Shown piece by piece: positions 1 through 10,884 of a DNA stretch of 64,000 nt. The notes under the pieces were generated by a model. It was given only the letters and a program-made list of their open reading frames with translations, ran no database searches and was not told the origin of the DNA. The translations under genes and the position numbers were made by a program. Every line of letters starts with the position of its first letter. Within the stretch, counting starts at the first letter, position 1. The stretch is from contig OV121081.1 of the NCBI GenBank assembly GCA_921293015.1, positions 47,455,877 to 47,519,876 of the forward strand, read 5' to 3'. Source of the stretch: Phorcus lineatus (lineage: Eukaryota > Mollusca > Gastropoda > Trochida > Trochidae).

Positions 1-194
1 GACTGGCTTCTGTTATGTCTTGCGGTGAGACTATTTGTGATAGTATGGTGACATTACCATGTTTTGTTTTCGGTCTGACAACATACCTTTTTTACGTTTT
101 GCCTAATCACGTACATGTAAGGGGAATTTGATAAATTAAACATGATTTCCATTCTTATGCACGCAAGTTCTAGACAAAAACATTTGATACTAAT

Positions 195-533
195 AATGAT
201 GATGATGATAACAATAATAATAAGGATAATTTTGACGCCTTAAATCCAGTCCATGACTGCTCACTGGCGGTACAATGTACATTATTACCCTGAGGGAATT
301 AAACTTTCGATGCGGCTACAGAGCGCTTCGCGCGACCTTATAGGTCCGTGCATCCATTCAGGTACCCAATTGTACAGCTGGGTGGACTGAGTGCAACGTG
401 GATGAAGTGCCTTGCCCAAGGACACAACACAGTGTTAAGCCCAGGTCACAAATTTGTGGTGTTTTCACCTGGATTCGAACCCTGGTCATGGGCGTGAGAG
501 GCCAGCGCGCTAACCACTACACCACCGTGCTCC
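195..533 (-). mobile_element. tRNA-derived SINE, family I, copy 1
   Basis: Read on the minus strand, the element begins near 533 with a tRNA-like head. This has an A-box-like stretch (GGTGTAGTGGTTAGCGCGC) and a perfect B box (GTTCGAATCC, plus-strand 471-480). A body follows that includes CTTGGGCAAGGCACTTCA, of the kind conserved in several animal SINE superfamilies. It ends in an ATT/ATC microsatellite tail (about 190-230). It is a retroposon, not a functional tRNA gene. Confidence 0.8.
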
Positions 534-1340
534 ACCATAGGGCACCGTAATACGTCTTTAAGGAAAACAAATTGATATTACTAAGTTGATAATGGTATAG
601 GAAGGTAACAAGTTCGATTAAGCTCTGCTGATAAATGTAGAAAATTACTCAAATGATTGAAAGGTGTTGACACTAAAATGGGGGAGTGCAGTTTCACTAT
701 ACACATTTTTCCTGCCACTACGGATAGTCGGGTTGATTAAAGAAATCATTGACCCTCGGAATAGGAATTGGATAAACTAGTAATTGAAAAAATGCTTGAC
801 ATACTTTTTTCACACCACAACACGTGGTACAGGACGTCAAATGATATAAATAGAAATAACTATAAAAGTCATATGATATTAAGTGAACCATGCCATAATA
901 TTATCTTTTATATAAGATTATATTGAAACTCTTTTGCCATGATTGTATGATATTTATTAAATCATGATTAAAGAAACCTCAGGGTTATATACATGTATGA
1001 CAGGAAAATATGACGACCATATAATATGCAACTACTTATCTATCAATAAAGACGATGATATCACTGTGATCATAAATCTAGACGCTATAAGGAAGTTCTG
1101 ATGATATGGTGAATATTACATGATCGTTTGATACGTTTCCATATATCAAAACTGGTTTTATAGGGTGGGATTATTCTTTCATAAGTGATCGTTCCATCAC
1201 CATTTATTATTTAAAATTTGACCCAATACAGAGAATTTACATGAGGAAATTAACAGATACAGCTTTTAGCTATTCCCCCTCACGTCGATCCAGATTATTC
1301 CAACACTGAAGCAGTACAATATGTATATAAGTCAGTATCG

Positions 1341-1480
1341 AGGAGCAGGATAGCGCAGTGGTTAGCGCATTCGGCTTCGGATTAAGAGGACCGTGCTTCG
1401 AATCCCGCCAGCGGCTCGGCAACTCTTCTGCGGTGGAGAACCGTTCTATATGCAATAAGCTTTTTGTGCAGTGTATATAA
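1341..1480 (+). mobile_element. tRNA-derived SINE, family II, copy 1
   Basis: The tRNA-like head GAGCAGGATAGCGCAGTGG has an A box (TAGCGCAGTGGTTAGCGC) and a B box (GCTTCGAATCC, 1395-1405). A body follows that starts GCCAGCGGCTCGGCAACT and runs into TTCTATATGCAATAAGC. The same body occurs at 8837, 26736, 57673 and 59998, which defines a dispersed family. This copy is 3'-truncated. Confidence 0.75.
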
Positions 1481-1997
1481 TAGTGTATGAAGGAAAGTAA
1501 AAAATGGTCATCGTTTACCGATTCAGTTCAAATTAATGATGATAATTGCGTAAAAGAATAGCGTTTCAAACAAAGTATTAGAAGCATTAGAATAAACCTT
1601 CCCCATTAATTAAACAAAAATCAAAATTATATTATTTTATACATCCAGGATGGTGGCTGTAACTTGGCAACCCCGTTATAACGGTCATTTTTTAATTGAA
1701 ATAAAAATCAAAGATGAATTAAAATTAAAAAGAGATAAATGGAAAAACTTTCGCAAGGTACCTTATTCATCTAACCTTTAAAAAAAGCCCCCTACCTGGA
1801 TCCGTCACCGACAATGGATTGCTATAGATGCATTCATAACTTTGATTTTTGGTAGTATGGATAACCAAACATAAGATATCTTTTAATGTGTAAAGTTATT
1901 TATATGGGGTAGGGCTCATGACTCTTGACTTTGCTAATGCTTAGATCAACAAGATGGACAATCAAGAATAATACACTACTTGTACGTTTGATTTCAG

Positions 1998-2120
1998 GTT
2001 CAGCGGATAGGCGTGTTTAGCTGTGGTCCCGGTCCAATGACCAGGTCTGTCCAAACAGCCTGTAGCTTCCTGAATGGTATAGACGGACCCAGCTACACAC
2101 ACCACTTCGAGAACTTCTAG
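1998..2120 (+). CDS. Terminal coding exon of an upstream dual oxidase (copy 1)
   Basis: The acceptor tttgatttcag precedes 41 codons ending in TAG. The peptide starts VQRIGVFSCGPGPMTRSV and ends THHFENF. It is the last segment of the ferric-reductase/NADPH-binding domain of DUOX/NOX enzymes, which transfer electrons from cytosolic NADPH across a membrane to oxygen. The Cys-Gly-Pro motif that contacts NADPH and the C-terminal Glu-Asn-Phe are family hallmarks; the His-His before the end favours DUOX over other NOX. The usual order after CGP is Pro-Gly; here it is Gly-Pro. All earlier exons must lie left of the window. Identification is by motif recognition; which DUOX paralogue it is cannot be told. 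Confidence 0.88.
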   Translation, partial: VQRIGVFSCGPGPMTRSVQTACSFLNGIDGPSYTHHFENF

Positions 2121-5100
2121 TCTTCCTGCTTAGAAGTCCGGGTTTGATGATATAAAACGATTACAGGTTTTCTTGTCTTATTACCATAGGGAAATATAAT
2201 AAGCAGTTTCAAGAAGAAATATGAAAGAAAGTTAATGTTTTTGTTGTTTAGAAATGTACATATATTTTTGTAAAGAATCTCGTATTTCATTGGTTAACAA
2301 ATTATAAAAGATAATCATATGAATAATGAATTCTTTTGTAAATCATTTAATCTTGTTCTTTAATCTTTAAACGATTTCACGATGCATGCATATCGAGGTA
2401 AGATATTTCAAGATAAGAATGTCTGAATACATGGAATATTAAAAAAAATATATAACGTTATAATGTTTATGATTTAATCTCCCAAAACAATACTTTAACA
2501 ATTGGCAATTAATGAATGTGAAAAATATAATGATATGACCAAATCTCATAACGATTAAGTAGAGATCGTGTTTCCGTAAATGGCCAGCAGTGGTTTTTGC
2601 TTGTGACTTAATTTTTCCTCTCCAACCACGGATGGTAAGGTTGAGTAGTGAGATGTTTTGAACCTCGAAAGATGATACATTTGGCAAAAACTTTGTTTAT
2701 TTGGGAAAATTTGAAAAAATACAGTTTTAAAAAAACGTACTACTAATTGTATGTTTATCTCTTTCTAGTTTGTTAACCATGCGCAATCGCTGTGTACATG
2801 ACATGATACTACTTCAAACTGCATGCTGTGTAATTATGTGATGCTATGATTTAAATCTTTCTGTACACAGCCTTACAGTCTTCTCGGTATGTGAATCTAT
2901 ATAGAAAACTTAGACAAGTAACCATTGTGCCTTCTATATATATTGTTTCACATGGTTTACTAAACTAAACCAGTGTCTGATCCAGGAAATAAGAAAAGGG
3001 GGTTGGGTCTCCTTTTCAAAAGAGGGGTTCAACTTTGGGGGTCATCCATTTCACGTTCGATTATTCAAATTAAAATTTCAAAGGGGATTGGAACTTCCTG
3101 TATCGGTCGATGTCTTTGCAAAGCAATTTCAAAGCGACACCCTGTGGATTTAATGCATTTTTTCAGAGGAGTAGATATACAGTTTTCGGTAGATTACAGA
3201 CTTGTATGCATTTGGCCTGACTAGTTTTATCTATAAAGTATTTGTATTTGAAAAAAGGAACGCTTTTCTTAATGTTTGCTTTTCTGGTCTTGCAGTTAAA
3301 ATCTAGCCTCACTGAATTTAGACCTACACTGTCACAAAGACTAGTACTCCTTATCAAGAATGAAGCTAGTCTAGTTATGTGGAAATCCTATACATAGTCA
3401 AGTTAGCTTAACCACTTGTCATTAAAGGAGATTTATGCGGTATTTCTCTACTCCACGGTGCTTTGATTTCAGTGTGAATGTATTCAAATGTTTGCTTAAC
3501 CATGTAACAAATAAATAATGTAAATACATGTATATTTATGTGCCTCATGTTTGCTTTTACATGTACGTGTCAGAGATTGGTGTATGTGTTAACGTGAGAA
3601 AATATATAGAACCAAATGTTTGAACAGGTAGTAACTATACCTGTCCAACAACATACTTATAGATAAATGTAAATAAAATACCTGATGACAACAAGGAAGT
3701 AAATCAGCGCCCGTGTCACCTTACTCTAAATACCTTTAATTACAGGTTAGGAACAACTATACGTGCATATATTTCTTTCGATATATAGCGTTGCTACATA
3801 TTATATGTATTTTAATGTTTATCCAGGAAGTGTATTAATAATTTATTGTGATGTACATGTGTCACCTTATTCCAATTAGTCGTTATACACCTGGTTTCCA
3901 GGTAAGGCAAAGCTATGTACAGGTTTTATTAAGCATTACTAATACACCTGTGATGTTTATTCAACAAATATACCCACCGAGTTTTGATATTTATTAGTTC
4001 ATACAATTACTAGTATCCGAATGATCTATTGTTGGGGTGGTCCGGAACATATTTTGTTGAGTATATAAATTACAGTGTTATCGATGCCTGTACAGGAAGT
4101 GTGTCATTATTTGCCAGTAAATTATCGATGATTTGCAAACAGGCTCAAACACAGTCGGGGTGCTTTAGTTTAATCGACCCGTGTCAAAGTTATTTAATGT
4201 AAATGGCTTCATGTCGAGTGTGAGAGGAATTTTGAACACAAGCCAAACCAACATCGAAATACAGGTCATGAAAGCAAAATAAACATTGACAACATTGAAA
4301 TAAATTAAATCAAAATGTTCCTATTCACATCTACATGAAAATATTTTCTTCATATTTTAAAAACATTCCGGTCAACAGTCAGTAATGACCATCTGTGGAA
4401 AATGGGTTTTCACAAATAAATGCCATCCAATTTTGTAAATAATAAATGTCATTAATAATATTTATGGAAGAATAACATAAAAATCACATCTTACTCAGCA
4501 TACATGTAAAATGGAAATGTTTTGTCAAAAACTTTAATTCATTTTTCAAGATTTGCAATTAAAATATTTTATATGTATATATGTGAACACTTAGAATAAT
4601 GGAGTTTCGTTATTGACCATTTGTCTATCTATCAATTGATTAACAATGATAATATTATGAACTTTCAAATACTCTTAACTATTTTCGTCCAGTATATAAT
4701 TGACTCTTAACTTTGTAACCTAGGATCATATGATTACTGTGTATATGTATATAGGTAAACCAGGAACTGTATCCGTGTGATTAATAAGACACAAGGAAGT
4801 TCTGATAAAAAAAAGATCAACGGCGTCATTGTTGGAGTGTATACATGTATGTATGATGTATACCCGCCTAGTCATCCATTATATACCCTATTGACCTGCT
4901 ATTTATCTCTTGAGAAAAGGTAGCCTCTTCTCTGAATCGAGTCGTTTTGTAATAGGGCCTTTTAAGAATGTTAATATCACGAATTTGAAACCGTGCCCTC
5001 ACCATGTCCGGGATACATGTACATTTACAGCTGCATACCAAAAGTTTGTTCACTTACTTACCTTTCTGAGTACAAATATCCTGTATTTTGTTAATTCTTT

Positions 5101-5825
5101 GAGGAATCGAAGCATGAATATATCAAAGGCTACATTGAAATGTTTTGAGTTCAGAATCTATGATTAGATAGATGTTCCATAACATAATGAAATGTCACAC
5201 CTCACAGGAAACTGTGAAGTTGAAGAGAATAGGGGTTAACATTCAGCAACTATTTTTCTTAGCCATGCCAATCCCTAATAAGTGAACAACAGCGCAAACA
5301 TAGGCCAGGCAAATCTGTTATACATTTGACGCAATTTGTCTCATTGAATTGACAATGCTATTTTAGTTATTAGAAAATCGTAACGAAAATCGGGTTCCAT
5401 CTGTCTATTTGCTCTCGCCAAAATTCGAGTGCAAACAATGTTATGCAATTGCATGAAATTGGTGTCCTTTGCAAATCCAAATGACATAAAAAGTGTACTG
5501 AAACACAAGTAGATGAACAAACTTTCGGTATGCAGCTGTAGTTACAATAACCATGCATTTAAGCAAGTATTCCGGGAAATCATCTGCGATTTTGTCTCAC
5601 TCATAGTGCAAACAATAACACGCACGTAATGCAGACACATAACGAGAATGTTATTCTCCTCACGGTTGTTATGGAACACGCCTGTTGTAGAAGCTATTGA
5701 GTAGCAAGTAACTAAAATAAGCTCTTACTGACATGTTTCGTTGTATTTACTATAACAAACAGAGTAACAACCTTTACACTAGGGAAAACTGTCGTCCTTG
5801 GCCTCCCTTCACAAAACAACCTTAA
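2121..5825 (+). other. 3' flank of terminal DUOX exon, unit 1, no gene recognised
   Basis: This stretch follows the stop of exon copy 1 and is AT-rich. It probably starts with the 3' untranslated region; an AATAAA at about 3511 is one possible polyadenylation signal. Short open frames are present but have no recognisable product and are not preserved in unit 2. A sequence around 5028 (cagctgcataccaaaagtt) recurs inverted near 5515 and again near 17830, so another dispersed repeat is present. Confidence 0.5.
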
Positions 5826-6256
5826 ACTCCGTGAGTTGTTGGTGTCATATATGCCAAACTTAATCAATGGTGTCACTTGATCGCGAAGTATCGACTGTTA
5901 CCAAAAGACACATTTTAAAGCTTGTTTGTTTTTCACAGTGAAAATATGAAGGTAGAACGTCGCAATTAACCGGACAGTGGCGCGCGTCAAATAGTCAAAC
6001 GTAATTTTGGAGACTTATCTAAAACAGCCAGGAGGGCAGTTAGAACTTGATAGTGTTTGTTAGGTTATATAACTAGTATCCATGTATATTTGACGCGTTA
6101 TCTACACCTCTGTGCATTTATAAGGCTTTTTTTAGATTTTCATAGAAAACCAGTATGTGTCATAGATATGTATTTTGGACATGAAAAGTTAAGATGTTTT
6201 GATTTTATATCACCACACATGACATATAGGTTCGTATCAAAGGAAATAATATGTTA
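5826..6256 (-). mobile_element. Inverted-repeat element A, copy 1 (tips lost)
   Basis: Internal sequence of the element A family (complete copies at 14421 and 29559). Both terminal tips are missing: the left end reads ttaaactccgtgag, lacking agagcc, and the right end lacks the whole tgaaaatcacggagtggccc tip. The same insertion in unit 2 is complete, so the tips were lost after the duplication. Confidence 0.75.
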
Positions 6257-6735
6257 ACTAAGGTTAACCTTAACTCCCATGCTTTAACATTGCATTCAGG
6301 TTACCTTAAGGACTTTCGATCACCTAAAGGCTTTGTGAAAGGAGGCCCTGAAACATACAGCTTTTTGGGGAAAAGTATCCTACGTTTTGTCCCTTATCAT
6401 CCAGGATATTTCTACTCTTTTAATAAATTGATGTTTCAAGGTTATCAACGAGGAAGTCTAGAAGGAAAACTAAATATGAGAAATTATGAGTTAGTCTGAA
6501 CAAATGAAAAATAACAAAAATTATAGCTCAACTGGTACCAAAGTGGAGTTCTTCAAATTCTTTTGGTCCAATATTCATGAATATCTCATCAGATCACTAC
6601 ATTTAGTTTACGTGAAGGAGAACGATCTCTGACGCACAAGCAAGGTGTCATAACCTCCTTTTTTTAAAGGGCAAGTATAAACATTTGCTTCAGAATTTTA
6701 GACCAATCTTTCAATATAAAATTCGATCCTCAACA

Positions 6736-7212
6736 TGTTATATGTCGGCTTGGACATATAACAAATCTAAGGTTAGCTGTGCACTAAACGGATAAATTAT
6801 AGACAGTTGAAAGCGGCTGAACTATTATTATGTGCAGCTGTTGAATTTACCTAAACTCTGAACTGAGAACAAATAATAAATTATGTTTTATGAAAGCAAT
6901 GTTTTAAATAAACCGACTTAATAACACAGCATTAGCATTGCTATTAGATTGACCAAAGCGGCTGCCGTTTCCGCTTTTTTGGTTATAAGCAAAATCTTAA
7001 TATTTCCGATATCGTAGTTCATGCGGATTTATTGTACCGTAACATTAAATACTTCCGGTTTTCAAAAATCAACTTTACTACCCGAATACGTAAATATTCG
7101 TTAAATTACTTACGAGGTAGATTATTTGAGTGAGGTTCTTGAATAATATCGAGAGATATGCAGTATCTGTGCATTCGTTGTGTTAAAGAAATATCGGTGT
7201 GCACTAGTGCGT
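6736..7212 (+). mobile_element. Inverted-repeat element B, truncated copy
   Basis: Reverse complement of most of 34790-35406. The right end, GTGTGCACTAGTGCGT followed by TTAA, matches the tip of the complete copy. The left end is missing. It lies in the part of unit 1 that has no counterpart in unit 2. Confidence 0.7.
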
Positions 7213-7585
7213 TTAAGGGGGTTATCTTAATCTCAATGCGTTTAACAAAGACATGAATGTTTATGTCCTCATTTAGTGATCGGTAGTTCACTGCGCGATA
7301 TGTGCACAGGGGGGAAATAACTAACTGTAGGGCGGTATCAAATCGTTTTGTTTCGATCTTCATTCATTCAAAAATATGGTTTAAGTTAGTTTGACTGGCT
7401 TCTGTTATGTCTTGCGGTGAGACTATTTGTGATAATATGGTGACATTACCATGTTTTGTTTTCGGTCTGACAACATACCTTTTTTACGTTTTGCCTATTC
7501 ACGTACATGTAAGGGGAATTTGATAAATTAAACATGATTTCCATTCTTATGCACGCAAGTTCTAGACAAAAACATTTGATACTAA

Positions 7586-7914
7586 TAATGATGATGATGA
7601 TAACAATAATAATAAGGATAATTTTGACGCCTTAAATCCAGTCCATGACTGCTCACTGGCGGTACAATGTACATTATTACCCTAAAGGGAATTGCACTTT
7701 CGATGCGGCTACAGAGCGCTTCGCGCGACCTTATAGGTCCGTGCATCCATTCAGGTACCCAATTGTACAGATGGGTGGACTGAGTGCAATGTGGATGAAG
7801 TGCCTTGCCCAAGGACACAACACAGTGTTAAGCCCAGGTCACAAATTTGTGGTGTTTTCACCTGGATTCGAACCCTGGTCATTGGCGTGAGAGGCCACTA
7901 CACCACCGTGCTCC
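7586..7914 (-). mobile_element. tRNA-derived SINE, family I, copy 2
   Basis: Counterpart of the SINE at 195-533, carried by the duplication. It has lost about 12 bases of the tRNA-like head, including the GTTAGCGCGC part next to the A box, so its internal RNA polymerase III promoter looks broken. The B box and the ATT/ATC tail remain. Confidence 0.8.
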
Positions 7915-8836
7915 ACCATAGGGCACCGTAATACGTTTTTAAGGAAAACAAATTGATATTACTAAAAGGGAAAAAAGTGTTACTAAATTCTAGGTAATAA
8001 TTATAAGTTGATAACAGTATAGGAAGGTAACAAGTTCGATTAAGCTCTGCTGATAAATGTAGAAAATTACTCAAATGATTGAAAGGTGTTGACACTAAAA
8101 TGGGGGCGTGCAGTTTCACTATACACATTTTTCCTGCCACTACGGATAGTCGGGTTGATTAAAGAAATCATTGACCCTCGGAATAGGAATTGGATAAACT
8201 AGTAATTGAAAAAATGCTTGACATACTTTTTTCACACCACAACACGTGGTACAGGACGTCAAATGATATAAATAGAAATAACTATAAAAGTCATATGATA
8301 TTAAGTGAACCATGCCATAATATTATCTTTTATATAAGATTATATTGAAACTCTTTTGCCATGATTGTATGATATTTATTAAATCATGATTAAAGAAACC
8401 TCAGGGTTACATACATGTATGACAGAAAAATATGACGACCATATATTATGCAACTACTTATCTATCAATAAAGACGATGATATCACTGTGATCATAAATC
8501 TAGACGCTATAAGGAAGTTCTGATGATATGGTGAATATTACATGATCGTTTGATACGTTTCCATATATCAAAACTGGTTTTGTAGGGTGGGATTATTCTT
8601 TCATAAGTGATCGTTCCATCACCATTTATTATTTGAAATGTCACCTAATACAGATAATTTACATTAATAAAGAAACTTTTCACCATTAGAGGCAAATTAG
8701 AGGAAATCAACAGAAACAGCTTTTAGCTATTCCCCCTCACGTCTATCCAGATTATTTCAACACTGAAGCAGTACAAGATGTTAAAATGGTTTAAGATGAA
8801 ACTTCTTGTAAACGAGAGTAAGATAAGTCAGTATCG

Positions 8837-8965
8837 AGGAGCAGGATTGCGCAGTGGTTAGCGCGTTCGACTTCGGATTAAGAGGATCCTGCCAGCGGCT
8901 CGGCAACTCTTCTTCGGTGAAGAACTGTTCTATGTGCATTAAGCTTTTTGTGCAGTGTATATAAG
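8837..8965 (+). mobile_element. tRNA-derived SINE, family II, copy 2
   Basis: Duplicate of the SINE at 1341. Here the region spanning the B box (TTCGAATCC) is deleted, so the sequence jumps from AAGAGGATC to CTGCCAGCGG. The A-box side is intact. Confidence 0.7.
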
Positions 8966-9161
8966 AGTGTATGAAAGAAAGTTAAAAATGCATATCGTTT
9001 ACCGATTCAGTTTAAATTTATGATGATAATTGCGGAAAAGAATAGTGTTTCAAACAAAGTGTTCTAAGCACGTAGAATACACCTTCCCTATTAATTAAAA
9101 CAAAAACCAAAATTATCATATTATTTTATACATCCAGGATGGTGGCTGCAACTTGGCAACC

Positions 9162-10545
9162 TCAGAATGCAGGCACGTTTTGTTGACATGTACAAAGGCA
9201 TAGGAGCATAACCAATGATAAGCCGGTGCGGGGGCATTTAAAACAATTTATATAATGATATTTACGATATCAAAACATACGAAGCTAATAATCTCTTTAT
9301 CATATTATGTCATTTTGAAATAAACCTCCATTTTTGGTTAATTTTGTGTCCCATCTACAAACGAAAAGGGCGTATGAATATGACCACGTCATCACTAGGT
9401 AAACTCACATTCCATTTCGCGTTATAGCAAAATGACGTCATACGAGAGCAAAATAGTCCGATTTGTCTAACATTATACAACAACAATGTAGTCGTATTGT
9501 TTGAATAAAACATCACACAAAATACAAAACGTCATAAATGTCTCAGTATTAAAATCGTTCAAAACATTTGAATGTGAATTTGGGGGGGGGGGGGGGGGGG
9601 ATTCCGTCATAACGGTCTTTTTTTTATAAGAAAAAGCAAAAATGAATATAAATAAAAAAAGGAAAATTTACACAAAGTACCTAATTCATCTAACCTAAGC
9701 TTAAAATTAACATGGTTTCGATATTCCATTCTACAAAGAATTTTACCGACAAAAGATCTCTTAAATAAGATGAATATTAAAAATACAAATATATGCAATA
9801 TGCAATATGTAAATAGAAAGCTAAACTATAACCCATCTGTTTTTCGCTTCTCAGTATTTTATGTCATATTTTTGGAATGACGTCAGAGAGAGGCTAGACG
9901 ACGTTACCGGTGCAAAGATAGAAATATAAATTTAAAAAAAAAAATTTGTCTCTGATATCCGGGAAAAAAGGAGTAAAATTAATGATATGATTATAAGTAT
10001 CGTGAAATATATCCGGAAAAAAGGAGTAAAATTAATGATATGATTATAACTATCGTGAAATATAATACACTTAAATCAAATGAAATCGAGATTAAAACCA
10101 ATTTTAGTAGCCTTAAACAAGCCATCAACAAGGCTAATAACATCGATAAATGCAACACAAAATCAACTTTTAATTTATAAAAATTTATGACGTTTTGGTT
10201 AACTTTTAATCTAATCTTTCCTAAGATATTACATATTTTGTTGTTATTTCGTTGCAATGACATCCTCATTTCACTGCGACTTAAGACTCATTAATGTTTA
10301 GATTCTTTTATAACCAACAAAGACAGGGGTGATATCACCTTTATACCAAGACGTATCGACACAACTCTTACCTTATATATGTAACTATTTCTGTCAAATG
10401 TATATCCAAGACCCATTTTTCTTTTTCAAGGATTATGTAAAGATTAATGACTGAAACAATGTTCATGCACCAGAAAAATACAATTTAAAAGAATACCGAA
10501 AGAAATCAATGAGGGTGGTGGTGGGGATGGGGGTGGGGGGAGGGG
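9162..10545. other. Unit-2-specific insertions with a poly-G run
   Basis: Compared with unit 1, extra DNA occurs at about 9162-9603 and 9697-10545, separated by about 90 bp of shared sequence. The first insertion ends in about 20 G residues (9581-9600). The second contains a direct duplication of about 57 bp (aaaaaaggagtaaaattaat, near 9964 and 10017). No transposon ends or recognisable coding sequence were seen. Confidence 0.6.
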
Positions 10546-10761
10546 AAAAAAACGCCCCCACCCTGGATCCGTCATTGACAATGGATTGCTGATGCATTCA
10601 TAAGTTTGATTGTTGGTAGTATGGATAACCAAAGATAAGTCATCTTTTAATGTGTGAAGTTATTCATAAAGGTTAGGGCTCATGACTCTTGACTTTGCTA
10701 ATGCTTAGATGAACAAGATGGACAATCAAGAATAATACACTACTTGTACGTTTGATTTCAG

Positions 10762-10884
10762 GTTCAGCGGATAGGCGTGTTTAGCTGTGGTCCGGGTCCA
10801 ATGACCAGGTCTGTCCAAACAGCCTGTAGCTTCCTGAATGGTATAGACGGACCAAGCTACACACACCACTTTGAGAACTTCTAA
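10762..10884 (+). CDS. Terminal coding exon of an upstream dual oxidase (copy 2)
   Basis: Second copy of the exon at 1998-2120, with the same acceptor (tttgatttcag), length (123 nt) and encoded peptide. Four bases differ: two proline codons, one phenylalanine codon and the stop (TAG in copy 1, TAA here). All are silent. No penultimate DUOX exon was recognised between the two copies, so this is either an alternative terminal exon for the same upstream gene or a remnant still under constraint. The flanking duplicated DNA has far more changes, including indels. Confidence 0.8.
   Translation, partial: VQRIGVFSCGPGPMTRSVQTACSFLNGIDGPSYTHHFENF

Larger units (their letters stand above)
1..7392 (+). 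repeat. Tandem segmental duplication, unit 1
   Basis: The sequence from base 1 (gactggcttctgttatgtct) starts again at 7393. The two units stay aligned, with substitutions and indels, as far as about 6734 in unit 1 and 15367 in unit 2. Unit 1 carries one SINE-I, one SINE-II, the terminal DUOX exon and a tip-less inverted-repeat element A. Its last part (6735-7392) has no counterpart in unit 2 and includes a truncated inverted-repeat element B. The true left boundary of the duplication cannot be seen because the window begins inside it. Confidence 0.95.

Noticed and set aside
471..533. tRNA gene on the minus strand
   Set aside because: It has tRNA-like promoter boxes but is joined to a SINE body and an ATT/ATC microsatellite tail, and cannot be folded into a convincing cloverleaf by eye.
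1343..1410. tRNA gene on the plus strand
   Set aside because: The head is shared with four other dispersed copies that continue into a common body, so it is a SINE.
9991..10269. Hydrophobic 92-codon minus-strand frame
   Set aside because: Lies in unit-2-specific inserted AT-rich DNA; hydrophobicity follows from T-rich codons, and there is no other support.
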